Shown: positions 16,227-25,764 of the stretch, piece by piece | Layout of the letters: each line of letters starts with the position of its first letter | How positions within the stretch are numbered: the stretch's first letter is position 1 | DNA from: Phenylobacterium sp. | GTDB lineage: Bacteria; Pseudomonadota; Alphaproteobacteria; Caulobacterales; Caulobacteraceae | DNA: 64,000 nt | Direction: 5' to 3' | NCBI RefSeq assembly: GCF_004799515.1 | Contig: NZ_SSMX01000053.1 | Location: 105,080 to 169,079, forward strand | Notes under the pieces: model-generated | What the model was told of the DNA's origin: nothing | Databases searched by the model: none | Seen by the model: only the letters and a program-made list of their open reading frames with translations | Made by a program: the position numbers and the translations under genes

Positions 16227-17419
16227 GCCAGGACATCCGCGACCTGACGGTCGAGATCGCGCGCGGGCGGATGCTGGCCGCCGCGGTCGCCTCGGGATCG
16301 GAGACCGTGGCGCTGGAGGCCGCGATCGGCCGGGTGCTGGCCGAGCCGGTCACGGCCCTGCGCGACCAGCCGCCGTTCGACGCCTCCGCCATGGACGGCT
16401 GGGCGGTCAGCGGGCCCGGCGACGGGTTCCGGATCATGGGCGAGAGCGCCGCCGGCCACGGCTATCACGCGCCGCTCGCGGCCGGTCAGGCCGTCCGGGT
16501 CTTCACCGGCGCGCCGGTCCCGCCGGGCGCCGACCGAGTGGTGATCCAGGAGGTCGCGGTCCGCGAGGGCGCGGTCGTGCGCACCTCCGAAACGGGCGGC
16601 TCCAAGCACATCCGCCCTCGCGGCGGGGACTTCCGCGAAGGCGCGGTGCTGCTGCAGCCCGGCCTGAGATTGGACCCCTGGCGCCTGTCGCTGGCCGCCT
16701 CGGCGGGCCGCGCGGCGCTTGTGGTCGCCCGGCGCCCCAAGGTCGTGGTGCTCTCGACCGGCGAGGAGATCGTCCCGGCCGGCGCCCCCATCGGCCCGGA
16801 TCAGATCTACGACTCCGGATCGCCGACCCTGGCGGCCCTGGTCGCGGCCTGGGGCGGCGAGCCCCGGCGGCTGGCGATCGCCGGCGATGACGCCGCGGCG
16901 ATCCGCGACGCGGTCCGGGACGCCGGCGGCGACCTGGTCGTCACCCTGGGCGGCGCGTCGGTGGGCGACCACGACCTGGTGAAACCCGCCCTGTCTGAAC
17001 TCGGCCTCGACCTCAGCGTCGAGACCCTGAAGCTGCGCCCCGGCAAGCCGACATGGTTCGGCGTCCTGGACGACGGCCGCCGCGTGCTGGGCCTGCCCGG
17101 CAATCCGGCCTCCGCCCTGGTCTGCGCCGAGCTCTTCCTGCGGCCGCTGCTGATGAAGATGCAGGGCGCTGCCCCAGGACCTGCCCTGCTCACCGCCCGG
17201 CTGGCGAAGCCGCTGCCGGCCAACGGCCCGCGTGAGCACTGGGCGCGGGCGAGGTCCGAGGTCCGCGACGGCGGCCTCTTCGTCGAGGCCATGACCGACC
17301 AGGATTCCTCCCTGGTCAGCGTCTTCGCCCAGGCCGACGTCCTGATCCGCTGTCCGATCAACGCGCCGGCGGCGGAGGCCGGCGATCTGGTCGAGGTGCT
17401 GCGGCTGGACCGGCTCTGA
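16223..17419 (+). CDS. moeA: Molybdopterin molybdenumtransferase
   Basis: 398 residues; inserts molybdate into adenylylated molybdopterin. The N-terminal QPPFDASAMDGWAV motif, VFTGAPVPPGADRVV, VLSTGEEIVPAG, the LVVTLGGASVGDHD segment and LGLPGNPASALVC are all characteristic. The start is GTG at 16223 inside the moaC stop (GTGA overlap). Confidence 0.95.
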   Translation: MSQDIRDLTVEIARGRMLAAAVASGSETVALEAAIGRVLAEPVTALRDQPPFDASAMDGWAVSGPGDGFRIMGESAAGHGYHAPLAAGQAVRVFTGAPVPPGADRVVIQEVAVREGAVVRTSETGGSKHIRPRGGDFREGAVLLQPGLRLDPWRLSLAASAGRAALVVARRPKVVVLSTGEEIVPAGAPIGPDQIYDSGSPTLAALVAAWGGEPRRLAIAGDDAAAIRDAVRDAGGDLVVTLGGASVGDHDLVKPALSELGLDLSVETLKLRPGKPTWFGVLDDGRRVLGLPGNPASALVCAELFLRPLLMKMQGAAPGPALLTARLAKPLPANGPREHWARARSEVRDGGLFVEAMTDQDSSLVSVFAQADVLIRCPINAPAAEAGDLVEVLRLDRL

Positions 17420-17489
17420 CCGACCGGCAACCTCGCTTCCGATCGGGATTGCCGATAGCCTGCGAACGCAACGCTGGCCGAGGGAGCGC

Positions 17490-18296
17490 ATGCCGTACAC
17501 GATCGATCAGAGCTCCCGGCGCGCTGTCCTGACCGGCGCCGGACTTCTGGCGCTAGGCGCCCTGCCCGCCTGGGCGGCCGAGGCGGCTGCGCCTTCGGTC
17601 GCCGCCGCCGCCGATCTCAGCTCCGCCCTGCCGGAGCTCGCCAGCCTCTTCACGAAGCAGACCGGCAAGTCGGTGAACCTGATCTTCGGGTCGTCCGGCG
17701 CCTTCACCCAGCAGATCCTGAACGGGGCGCCCTTCGAGGTCTTCCTCTCCGCCGACGAAAGCTATGTCGACAAGCTGGCCGCCGCCGGCAAGACCGAGGG
17801 CCCGGGCGTGCTCTACGCCCTGGGCCGGATCGGCCTCTTCCTGCCCAAGGGCTCGACGATCGCGCCGGGCGGCGACCTCAAGGGCTTGGCGTCGGCCCTC
17901 CGCGATGGCCGCCTGACGCGGTTCGCCATCGCCAACCCCGACCACGCCCCCTACGGCCGCGCGGCCAAGGAGGCCCTGACCAAGGCGGGGCTCTGGGCGG
18001 CGATCGAACCGCATCTGGTGCTGGGCGAGAACGTCGCCCAGGCGACCCAGTTCGCGACCTCCGGCTCGACCCAGGGCGGCATCATCCCGCAATCCCTGGC
18101 CCTGACGCCCCAGGTGCAGGCGGCGGGCAGCTTCGCGCTGATCCCGGCCGATCTGCACGGCCCGTTGCGCCAGCGCGCGGTGCTGCTCAAGGGCGCCGGC
18201 GCGACGGCGCGCGCCTTCTTCGCCTTCCTGCAGACCCCGCCCGCACAGGCGGTCTTCAAGCGCTACGGCTTCGCCCAGCCCACCGGGAAGGACTGA
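17490..18296 (+). CDS. modA: Molybdate ABC transporter periplasmic binding protein
   Basis: 268 residues. The Tat-like or Sec signal (SRRAVLTGAGLLALGALPAWA) is followed by the ModA fold: AAAADLSSALPELASLF, NLIFGSSGAFTQQI and FLSADESYVDKL. The serines in GSSGAF and the later SGSTQGGI region are expected oxyanion contacts. Start ATG at 17490 follows GGGAGCGC. Next gene is modB. Confidence 0.95.
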   Translation: MPYTIDQSSRRAVLTGAGLLALGALPAWAAEAAAPSVAAAADLSSALPELASLFTKQTGKSVNLIFGSSGAFTQQILNGAPFEVFLSADESYVDKLAAAGKTEGPGVLYALGRIGLFLPKGSTIAPGGDLKGLASALRDGRLTRFAIANPDHAPYGRAAKEALTKAGLWAAIEPHLVLGENVAQATQFATSGSTQGGIIPQSLALTPQVQAAGSFALIPADLHGPLRQRAVLLKGAGATARAFFAFLQTPPAQAVFKRYGFAQPTGKD

Positions 18297-18305
18297 GGCC
18301 GGGCC

Positions 18306-18977
18306 GTGATCGACTGGACGGCCTTCGGCGTCTCCCTGAAGCTTGCCGCCCTGACGGCCGCGATCCTGCTGCCCGCTGGCCTTGGCCTGGCGCGTGTGCT
18401 GGCGTTCCGGGTCCGGACCGGCAAGGCGTTGCTGGAAGCGCTCATCGCCCTGCCGCTCGTCCTGCCGCCGACGGTCCTGGGCTTCTATCTGCTGGTCAGC
18501 TTCGGCGACGCCTCGCCGCTCGGGCGGCTCTGGACCGCCCTGTTTGGTCACCCCCTCGCTTTCAGCTTCAGCGGCCTGCTCGCCGCCTCGGTCATCGTCA
18601 ACCTGCCCTTCGCCGTTCAGCCCATGCAGCGCGCGCTCGAAGCCCTGCCGCCCGACGTCCGTGAAGCCGCCTGGGTGAGCGGGCTGTCGCCTTGGCGGAC
18701 CTTCCTGCGCATCGAGCTGCCGCTCGCCTGGCCAGGCGTGCTTTCGGCCTTCGCACTGACCTTCGCCCACACCATGGGGGAGTTCGGCGTGGTGCTGATG
18801 GTGGGCGGCAATATCCCTGGCCAGACCCGCACCGCGGCTCTCGCCATCTACGACCGCACCCAGGCCTTCGACACCGCGGCGGCCGGCGCCATGTCGGCCC
18901 TGCTGCTGGCGCTCTCCATCGCAGCGATCGCCGTCGTCTACGGCTTGACCGGACGCACGGGGCGGCGGCATGCCTGA
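18306..18977 (+). CDS. modB: Molybdate ABC transporter permease
   Basis: 223 residues with five hydrophobic helices. The permease EAA loop contacting the ATPase is seen as DVREAAWVSGLSPWRTFLRIELPLAWPGVL. It starts at GTG 18306 and overlaps modC by 8 bases. Confidence 0.94.
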   Translation: MIDWTAFGVSLKLAALTAAILLPAGLGLARVLAFRVRTGKALLEALIALPLVLPPTVLGFYLLVSFGDASPLGRLWTALFGHPLAFSFSGLLAASVIVNLPFAVQPMQRALEALPPDVREAAWVSGLSPWRTFLRIELPLAWPGVLSAFALTFAHTMGEFGVVLMVGGNIPGQTRTAALAIYDRTQAFDTAAAGAMSALLLALSIAAIAVVYGLTGRTGRRHA

Positions 18978-19695
18978 TCCGCCGGGCCTGACCGTCGCGC
19001 TGCGCCAGGGCGGGCCGATCCCGCTGGATGCCGCGTTCGACTGCGCGCCCGGCGAGCTGATCGCCCTCGTCGGTCCTTCCGGCGCCGGCAAGACCACCCT
19101 GCTGCGCAGCATCGCGGGCCTCTACCGCCCGGCCCGGGCGCTCATCCGCTGCGGCGGCGAGGTCTGGTCGGACCCAGACGCCCACCTCTGGCGGCCGCCG
19201 CATAGGCGGCGGGTGGGGTTGGTCTTCCAGTCCTACGCCCTCTTCCCGCATCTGACCGCGCTCGCCAACGTCGAGGCGGCGATGAGCGGCAGGCCGGCCG
19301 GCGATCGGCGCGCCGAGGCCCTGGCGCTGCTGGGGCGCGTCGATCTCAGCGACGTCGCCCACCGCACGCCGGGCCAGCTATCCGGCGGCCAGCAGCAAAG
19401 GGTGGCGCTGGCCCGGGCCATGGCCCGCGATCCACAGGTGCTGCTCCTCGATGAGCCCCTGTCCGCCGTCGACCGGCGCACGCGGCGCAAGCTGCGTGAG
19501 GTGCTGACGTCGATCCGCACCGTCTCGCGGGCGCCGGTGATCCTGGTCACCCACGACCTGGACGAAGCCGCGGACCTGGCCAGCCGGCTGATCGTCATCG
19601 ACCGGGGCGAGCTCCTGCAGGTCGGCGCGCCGTCGGAGGTCCTGGCCGCGCCGGCCTCCGACCGGGTGCGGGCGGCCCTGGACCTCGAACCCTAG
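18970..19695 (+). CDS. modC: Molybdate ABC transporter ATP-binding protein, short form
   Basis: 241 residues. Walker A is GPSGAGKTTLL, the signature is LSGGQQQRVALARA, Walker B is VLLLDEPLSAVD, and the H-loop is TH in LVTHDLDEA. Typical ModC is about 350 residues with a C-terminal Mop/TOBE regulatory domain; this copy ends right after the ATPase core, so molybdate feedback at the transporter may be absent. It overlaps the end of convergent piuC by 4 bases. Confidence 0.93.
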   Translation: MPDPPGLTVALRQGGPIPLDAAFDCAPGELIALVGPSGAGKTTLLRSIAGLYRPARALIRCGGEVWSDPDAHLWRPPHRRRVGLVFQSYALFPHLTALANVEAAMSGRPAGDRRAEALALLGRVDLSDVAHRTPGQLSGGQQQRVALARAMARDPQVLLLDEPLSAVDRRTRRKLREVLTSIRTVSRAPVILVTHDLDEAADLASRLIVIDRGELLQVGAPSEVLAAPASDRVRAALDLEP

Positions 19696-20372
19696 ACGTC
19701 GGCCCAGCGGCGCATCAGCCGGTGGTAGAGGTTGGTGAGCGACAGGCGCGCGGCGTCCGTCTCGCCCCCGGCCGGCAGGCGCTGGATCGCCGCGTCGAGC
19801 TCGAACAGCGACTGGCGGTCGGCGTGGTCGCGCACCAGGCTCTGGATCCAGGTGAAGGCCGCCAGCCGCTCGCCGCGCGTCACCGGCGTGACCTCATGGA
19901 TGGTGTCGGCCGGATAGAGGATGGCGTCGCCGGCCGGCAGCTTGACGGCGCGCCCGCCCAGCAGGTCCTCGATCACCAGCTCGCCGCCGTCGTAGTCGGC
20001 CGGGTCGCTCAGCAGCACGGTGAGGGAAAGGTCGGTGCGCAGGCGCCGGTCGGTCCCGTCGATCGGCCGGATCGAGCCGTCGACGTGCGGGCCGTAGTGA
20101 CCCCCGCCGGCGTAGCGGTTGAAGAGCGGCGGCAGGATCTGCGCCGGCAGGGCCGCCGACACGAACATCGGGTTCCGCTCCAGGCGCATGCGGACCAGGG
20201 TCCCCAGGCGCACGGCCGAAGGGTCCTGCCAGTGCAGCTGGGCGTTGTGCTTCACCGGCGCCGACAGGTGTCCGGCGGTGCCGCGCCCATCGACCCACGC
20301 GGCCTCGCCGAGCGCGGCGCGGACTTCGGCCAGGTCCGCCGGGCTCAGGACCTCCGGGAGGTGCAGCAGCAT
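19692..20372 (-). CDS. piuC: Fe(II)/2-oxoglutarate-dependent PKHD-type hydroxylase (PiuC/YbiX family)
   Basis: 226 residues. The double-stranded beta-helix iron site is shown by HVDGSIRPI (HxD) and the distal histidine in DTIHEVTPVTRGER, followed by the 2-oxoglutarate arginine. The C-terminal ELDAAIQRLPAGG and LTNLYHRLMRRWADV is a YbiX-type tail. This family is usually encoded beside TonB siderophore receptors and is iron-regulated. Here it begins 9 bases after the receptor gene, so it is co-transcribed. Confidence 0.92.
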   Translation of the reverse strand: MLLHLPEVLSPADLAEVRAALGEAAWVDGRGTAGHLSAPVKHNAQLHWQDPSAVRLGTLVRMRLERNPMFVSAALPAQILPPLFNRYAGGGHYGPHVDGSIRPIDGTDRRLRTDLSLTVLLSDPADYDGGELVIEDLLGGRAVKLPAGDAILYPADTIHEVTPVTRGERLAAFTWIQSLVRDHADRQSLFELDAAIQRLPAGGETDAARLSLTNLYHRLMRRWADV

Positions 20373-20381
20373 GCCCGAAGG

Positions 20382-22571
20382 CTAGCCGGTGTAGGCCACG
20401 GTGAACAGCGCGGTGCGGCCTTCGCCGGGGATCACGTGGAAGCCGTGGATCTGGTCGTAGTAGAACTTGTCGGTCAGGTTGTTGACGTTGACCTGCAGCC
20501 GGATGTGCGGCGTCACCTGCCACTTGGCCATTGCGTCGAGGGTCGTGTAGCCCGGCACGCTGGTGAAGGGCGTGGTGGTCAGCGAGGCGTAGCGCTGCGA
20601 CAGGTAGTTGAGCCCGCCGCCCACCTGGATGTTCATCGGCAGCTGATAGGTGGTCCAGAGCGCGACGCTGTCGTCCGGCGCGTTGAACAGCGGCGAGCCC
20701 AGGGGCGGCCCGCCGGTCACGGTCTTGATCGTCTCGCCGTGCAGGTGGGTGTAGCTGGCGGTCACCTGCCAGTCGTCGGTGACCTTGCCGACGAGTTCGA
20801 TCTCGCCGCCGTCGACCCGCTGGTCGCCCGCCAGGATGTTGAAGGCGGTGTTGGCCGGGTCCGGTTCGCGGGCGTTGGTCTTCTCTTCGCGGAAGATGGC
20901 GGCCTGCAGCTGCAGGCGGCTCGTCAGCAGGTTCCACTTCGTGCCGAGCTCGAAGGTCTCGTTCTCCTCCGGCGCCAGGCCGATGTTGCCGGTGTTGAAC
21001 GAGCGCACCGCCACGATCTGCGACAGCGATTCCGCCGACGGGTTGAACGAGGTCGAATAGTCGAAATAGATCGAGCCGTACGACACCGGCTTGAAGATCA
21101 CGCTGCCGCGCCAGCTCGGCTTCTGGTCCAGCTCGTGGACATCCTGGCGGGTGGTCGGCTGGTTCAGCGTCGGAACCGTGTTGCCGAGGAACTGCGCCAC
21201 GTAGTGGGAATCGAAGCTGTCCCAGCGCGCGCCCCCCGAGACTTCCCAATGGTCCCCGAATTTCAGGGTGTCGATCAGGTAGGCGCCGACGGTGAAGGCG
21301 GTGGTCTTCACCCGCACACGCGGGAAGTCGATGCCCGAGAACGGGACCCGCGTGGGCGACAGCAGCGAGGTGGCGGGAAGACCCAGGCCATTGTCATAGG
21401 TCGGCGTCGAGCTCTCCGGCCCGATCTCCCAGCCCGCGGCGAGGTGATGCTCGACCGAACCGGTGTGGAAATTGGCCAGCAGGTCCATCTGGTTCTGGAA
21501 GAAGGTCTCGCGGCTGGTGCCGCCCTGCAGCGCCCGGTTGACGGTGATGGCGGAGAGCGGCGTCGCCGCCGTCAGGCCGGTCGTGCTCACCTGGGGCTCG
21601 GTGTCCCGCCAGTGGCGGGCGTAGTCGGCGTAGCGGATCTGGTCGCGGATGGTGATGTCGGGCGAGAAGTCGTGTTCGAACTTCGCGGTCTCGACGTTGG
21701 CGGCGGTGCGTAGGTAATCGCTGTCGAAGCCGTAGAAGTTGTTCTGCGCCACCGGCGCCGGGCGCCCCCGCAGATAGGGCAGGCCGTAGTCCGGCAGGTC
21801 GTCTTCCCACTGGCCGAAGTAGCTGAGGGTCAGGCGGTTCGCGGTCCCCAGACCGAACGCGACGCTCGGGGCGACGCCTTCGCGGCTGTAGTGCACCTGG
21901 TCACGGTCCGTGACGTCCTGGGTGTGGCCCATGGCCACCAGGCGGGCCGCCGCGCCCGTGCCCAGGTCCGGCAGCGGCGCATCGAGGTCGACCACGCCGC
22001 GCGCCATGGCGTCGGTGCCGCCCACCGCTTCGGCGCGGATGAAGCCCTGCAGGCTGGGCGCCTTGGTGACCTGGTTGATCACCCCGCCCGTGGAGCCCCG
22101 GCCGAACAGGATCGAGGACGGGCCCTGCAGCAGCTCGACCTCCTCGAGGTCGAAAGGGTCGCGGGTGTAGCTGCCGAAGTCGCGCATGCCGTCGAGGTAC
22201 ATGTCGTTGCGAGCGTTGAAGCCGCGGATCGAGGGATTGGTCCCCTGCCAGCTCGACTCGCCCGCGCCGAGGGAGATGCCTGAGCTGTTGCGGAACACCT
22301 CGGTGAGGCTGGTGGCCGCGCGATCGTCCATCACCTGGCGGGTGGTGGTGGCGATCATCTGCGGGGTGTCGATCAAGGGCTCGGTGAGTTTGCTGAGCAT
22401 CGGCTCGTCGGCCTTGTAGCCTTCGGGCGGCTGCGCCTTCACCGTGAGGCTGCTGACGACGGAGGTCGCCTCCTGGGCGGCGGCGGCGTCGCAGAACAGC
22501 AGCGCCGCGGCGATTGAACCGGCGAAGTAGGGAAGACGCGCAGAGCGTGGTTTGCTGTCGTCCTGAGCCAT
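20382..22571 (-). CDS. TonB-dependent catecholate siderophore receptor (Fiu-like)
   Basis: About 729 residues. A signal peptide ends near AAAAQEA. The plug domain shows DRAATSLTEVFRNSSGISLG, PSIRGFNARNDMYLDGMRD and the VELLQGPSSILFGRGSTGGVIN signature; the 22-strand barrel follows and ends in an aromatic-rich strand (ALFTVAYTG). I chose ATG 22571 (MAQDDS) because GAGGGGACC precedes it; the ATG at 22586 is an alternative. It imports ferric siderophore across the outer membrane with TonB. The paired hydroxylase gene suggests iron-limited expression, but no clear Fur box was identified. Confidence 0.93.
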   Translation of the reverse strand: MAQDDSKPRSARLPYFAGSIAAALLFCDAAAAQEATSVVSSLTVKAQPPEGYKADEPMLSKLTEPLIDTPQMIATTTRQVMDDRAATSLTEVFRNSSGISLGAGESSWQGTNPSIRGFNARNDMYLDGMRDFGSYTRDPFDLEEVELLQGPSSILFGRGSTGGVINQVTKAPSLQGFIRAEAVGGTDAMARGVVDLDAPLPDLGTGAAARLVAMGHTQDVTDRDQVHYSREGVAPSVAFGLGTANRLTLSYFGQWEDDLPDYGLPYLRGRPAPVAQNNFYGFDSDYLRTAANVETAKFEHDFSPDITIRDQIRYADYARHWRDTEPQVSTTGLTAATPLSAITVNRALQGGTSRETFFQNQMDLLANFHTGSVEHHLAAGWEIGPESSTPTYDNGLGLPATSLLSPTRVPFSGIDFPRVRVKTTAFTVGAYLIDTLKFGDHWEVSGGARWDSFDSHYVAQFLGNTVPTLNQPTTRQDVHELDQKPSWRGSVIFKPVSYGSIYFDYSTSFNPSAESLSQIVAVRSFNTGNIGLAPEENETFELGTKWNLLTSRLQLQAAIFREEKTNAREPDPANTAFNILAGDQRVDGGEIELVGKVTDDWQVTASYTHLHGETIKTVTGGPPLGSPLFNAPDDSVALWTTYQLPMNIQVGGGLNYLSQRYASLTTTPFTSVPGYTTLDAMAKWQVTPHIRLQVNVNNLTDKFYYDQIHGFHVIPGEGRTALFTVAYTG

Positions 22572-22665
22572 GGTCCCCTCAGTCATTTTTTAGCCGCCAC
22601 CGACCTGTAGCGTACATGCATATCGGGCAGTAGGCCGTTATGCAGAGTCTTTGCAAGCCGGTCAT

Positions 22666-24588
22666 ATGACGGAAGGAACGACCGCCCGAGTGCACGAGGC
22701 TGAAGCTCTCTTTTCGCAGGCGTTCGGACGATTCCAGGCGCGCGATGATGTCGAGGCCGAGCGCGTATTGCGCCGGGCGCTCGCGGCGGCGCCGGAACAT
22801 GTCCCGAGCCTCAGCCTGCTCGCCCAGATCGCCGGGCGGGCGGGCCGCGACGCGGAGGCTGTCAGCCTCCTGGAACGCGTGATCGCCCATGGCACGACGG
22901 CGGAAGCCGCGGTGGCAGGCCTGTGGCTGGGCGCCGCGCACCGCCGGGCCGGACGCACCGGCGCGGCCATCGCCGCCTATCGCCGGACCGTTGAGCGGGC
23001 CGAGGACGCCGGGCTGCTCAACAGCCTGGGCGTGGCGCTGAAGGAGTTGGACGACCTTTCCGGCGCCGCCGCCAGCTTCGAGCGGGCCATCGGCCTGCGG
23101 CCCGGCTTCGTCGACGCGCTCTACAATTTGGCCCTGGCGCGCCGGGACGAAGGCCAGACGGACGAGGCCGTGGCCCTGCTGCGCCAGGTCGTGGCCCGCG
23201 CGCCCGATCTGCCGGGCGCGCGCTTTGCGCTCTGCATGGCGCATCTGCCGCCGCTCTACGTCGACGCCGCGGAGATCGACCGGCGGCGGGCGGACTATGC
23301 GGCGGAGCTCGACGCCCTGGCGGCGTACGCCGAACGGACAGACGTCGGCGCGCTGGCGGCTGGCGTCGGCGTGTCCCAGCCCTTCTATCTGGCCTACCAG
23401 GGCCGCGACGATGCGGACCTGCAGCGCCGCTACGGCGCCCTGGTCTGCCGCGCCATGGCCGCCGGCCGGCCGGCCGCGCCGCTCGCCGATCCGCCGCGCC
23501 CCGGCGAGCGCCTGCGGATCGGCGTCGTCTGCGGCTACCTTCGCGACCACTCCGTCTGGCGCCTGCCGACCCGCGGCTGGGTGGAGGGCCTGGACCGCGC
23601 GCAGTTCGACCTGGCCGGCTTCCACACCGGTGCGCTCTGCGACGCCGAAACCGACCGGGCGCGCGGCCTGTTCGAGCGGTTCGTCCAGGGGCCTCTGCCA
23701 TTCGAAACCTGGCTGGCCCGGATCGCCGAGTTTAGGCCCCACGCCCTCATCTATCCCGAAGTCGGCATGGACCCGATGGCGGTCCGCCTGGCGGCCCTGC
23801 GCCTGGCGCCTGCGCAGTATTCCTCCTGGGGCCATCCCTCGACCACCGGCCTTCCCACCATCGACGCCTATCTGAGCAGCGACGCCATGGAGCCGGGCGA
23901 CGCCGACGCCCACTACACGGAGCGCCTGATCCGCCTGCCCGGTCTTTCCACGCGCTTCGAGGTTCCGGCCGCGCCGACATCGGCGTCACGATCGGCCCTA
24001 GGCCTGCCGGAGGACGCTGTCGTCTATTGGTGCGGCCAGTCGCTCTACAAATACCTGCCGGTCCACGACGGGGTCTTCGCCGAGATCGCCGCGCGGGTCC
24101 CGAAGAGCCGGTTCGTGTTCGTGGAGTTCCCCGGCAGCCCGCCGCTCACCGCCCGCTTCCAGGATCGCCTGGCCGTCGCCTTCGCCGAACGCGGGCTCGA
24201 CGCCTCAAACCATTGCGCCGTACTGCCGCGCATGACGCCGCAGGACTTCCGGGCGGCGACAGGCTGCGCCGAGGTCATGCTGGACAGCATCGGCTGGTCG
24301 GGCTGCAATTCCGTACTCGACGCCTTCGCCCATGGCGTGCCGGTGATCACCCTGCCGGGCGACACCCTGCGGTCGCGGCATGCGGCGGCGATGCTGCGCA
24401 CGGTCGGCGTCGAGGATTTGGTCTGCGCGACGTCGGCGGACTATGTCGAAGCCGCCGTGACCCTGGGCCTCGACAAGGCCGCGCGCGACGGGTTGGGGCG
24501 GCGGCTGAAGGCGGGTCTAGGCGGCCTGGCCCAGGCGGACGCGGCGGCCGCGCTGGCCCGCCGTCTCCTCGCGGACGCGGGCCGCTGA
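22666..24588 (+). CDS. TPR repeat protein with GT41/SPINDLY O-GlcNAc transferase domain
   Basis: About 640 residues. The first ~190 residues contain tetratricopeptide-like repeats (SLLERVIAHG..., LLNSLGVALKELDDLSGAAASFERAIGLRPGFVDALYNLALARRD). The C-terminal ~400 residues match SPINDLY-type glycosyltransferases: AQYSSWGHPSTTGLPTIDAY, YWCGQSLYKYLPVHD, VLPRMTPQDF and SIGWSGCNSVLDAFAHGVPV. It likely transfers a sugar to proteins; the acceptor is unknown. In related alphaproteobacteria such proteins have been linked to flagellin glycosylation, but no flagellar genes are nearby. The start could be ATG 22666 or TTG 22651. It is divergent from the TonB receptor. Confidence 0.88.
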   Translation: MTEGTTARVHEAEALFSQAFGRFQARDDVEAERVLRRALAAAPEHVPSLSLLAQIAGRAGRDAEAVSLLERVIAHGTTAEAAVAGLWLGAAHRRAGRTGAAIAAYRRTVERAEDAGLLNSLGVALKELDDLSGAAASFERAIGLRPGFVDALYNLALARRDEGQTDEAVALLRQVVARAPDLPGARFALCMAHLPPLYVDAAEIDRRRADYAAELDALAAYAERTDVGALAAGVGVSQPFYLAYQGRDDADLQRRYGALVCRAMAAGRPAAPLADPPRPGERLRIGVVCGYLRDHSVWRLPTRGWVEGLDRAQFDLAGFHTGALCDAETDRARGLFERFVQGPLPFETWLARIAEFRPHALIYPEVGMDPMAVRLAALRLAPAQYSSWGHPSTTGLPTIDAYLSSDAMEPGDADAHYTERLIRLPGLSTRFEVPAAPTSASRSALGLPEDAVVYWCGQSLYKYLPVHDGVFAEIAARVPKSRFVFVEFPGSPPLTARFQDRLAVAFAERGLDASNHCAVLPRMTPQDFRAATGCAEVMLDSIGWSGCNSVLDAFAHGVPVITLPGDTLRSRHAAAMLRTVGVEDLVCATSADYVEAAVTLGLDKAARDGLGRRLKAGLGGLAQADAAAALARRLLADAGR

Positions 24589-24605
24589 CCCGGCGCCCGC
24601 GGTCG

Positions 24606-25634
24606 TCAGCCGCCGGTCGTCGACATATGCCGAGCCACGGCTGGCGGCTGCTGGCGACCGATCTGGAAGTCATGGCCCTTGGGCTTGGCCTCGACGGCCG
24701 CGCGGATGGCGTCAGCCAGGGCCTCGTCGGCGGCGCCGGCCCGGATCACCGCCCGCAGGTCGGCGGCGTCCTCGCGGCCCAGGCAGGTGTGCAGGGTGCC
24801 GATGCAGGTCAGCCGAACGCGGTTGCAGGCCTCGCAGAAATTGTGGCTGAGCGGCGTGATGAAGCCGAGGCGGCCGCCCGTCTCGGCGACCTCGACGTAG
24901 CGCGCCGGACCGCCGGTGGTGAGCGGGAGGTCCGTGAGGCTCCAGAAGCTTTCCAGTTCGGCCCTCAGGCGGGTGAGCGAAAGATACTGGTCGGTGCGGT
25001 CGGCCTCGACCTCGCCCATGGGCATGGTCTCGATCAGGGTCATGTCCAGCCCGCGCCCATGCGCCCAGCGGACCATCTCCGGCAGCTCCGCGGCGTTGTC
25101 GTGCGCCAGCGCCACGGCGTTGATCTTGACCTTCAGGCCGGCGGCCTGGGCCGCGTCGATCCCGGCCAGCACCCTGGCTAGGTCGCCGCCGCGGGTCAGG
25201 CGGCGGAACAGGTCCGGCTTCAGGGTGTCCAGCGAGACGTTGATCCGTCGCACGCCGGCCTTCGCCAGCGGCGCCGCGAACTCAGCCAAGCGGGTGCCGT
25301 TGGTGGTCAAGGTGATCTCGTCGAGCGCCCCTGACGTAAGATGCCGGCCAAGGCTGGCGATCAGGCCCATGACGCCCTTGCGCACCAAGGGCTCCCCGCC
25401 GGTGATGCGCAGCTTCCGCACGCCCAGGCCCACGAAGGCCGAGGCGATCCGGTCCAGCTCCTCCAGCGACAGCACCTGCGCCTTCGGCAGGAAGCTCATG
25501 TGCTCGCTCATGCAGTAGACGCACCGCAGGTCGCAGCGGTCGGTCACCGAGACGCGCAGGTAGCTGACCGGGCGGCCAAAGCCGTCGATCAGGCCGGCTT
25601 GCGGCCGGGGCGAAGAGTCGTCGTAGGGCGTCAT
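24606..25634 (-). CDS. moaA: GTP 3',8-cyclase (radical SAM)
   Basis: 342 residues. The radical SAM cluster is in TDRCDLRCVYC (about residues 29-39), with the second cluster cysteines in NFCEACNRVRLTCIGTLHTCLG. The GGEPLVRKG motif, LTTNGTRL and the obligatory C-terminal Gly-Gly (MSTTGG) are present. It makes the MoaC substrate from GTP. It is separated from the main moa cluster by 8 kb and convergent with the glycosyltransferase gene, 17 bases apart. Start ATG 25634 was chosen over an upstream in-frame start at 25676. Confidence 0.95.
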   Translation of the reverse strand: MTPYDDSSPRPQAGLIDGFGRPVSYLRVSVTDRCDLRCVYCMSEHMSFLPKAQVLSLEELDRIASAFVGLGVRKLRITGGEPLVRKGVMGLIASLGRHLTSGALDEITLTTNGTRLAEFAAPLAKAGVRRINVSLDTLKPDLFRRLTRGGDLARVLAGIDAAQAAGLKVKINAVALAHDNAAELPEMVRWAHGRGLDMTLIETMPMGEVEADRTDQYLSLTRLRAELESFWSLTDLPLTTGGPARYVEVAETGGRLGFITPLSHNFCEACNRVRLTCIGTLHTCLGREDAADLRAVIRAGAADEALADAIRAAVEAKPKGHDFQIGRQQPPAVARHMSTTGG

Positions 25635-25764
25635 CCGACCCCGAACATAGAGAGGAAGACGGCGCGGCGACAGCACCCAGCGTGAATTCCAGCGATGTAG
25701 TCGGTGGCGTCAACTCGCTGAGCGCTATAGACTTTCGGTGCAGAACGATCGGGCGGAGGCGGGT

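Noticed and set aside
17425..17460. CGGCAA/TTGCCG inverted repeat before modA
   Set aside because: The spacer is 18 bases and arms are short; it could easily occur by chance in GC-rich sequence.
22566..22685. Inverted similarity of the start regions of the TonB receptor and GT41 genes (both MTEGT)
   Set aside because: About 14 of 20 bases match, not enough to separate from chance; kept only as a passing note.
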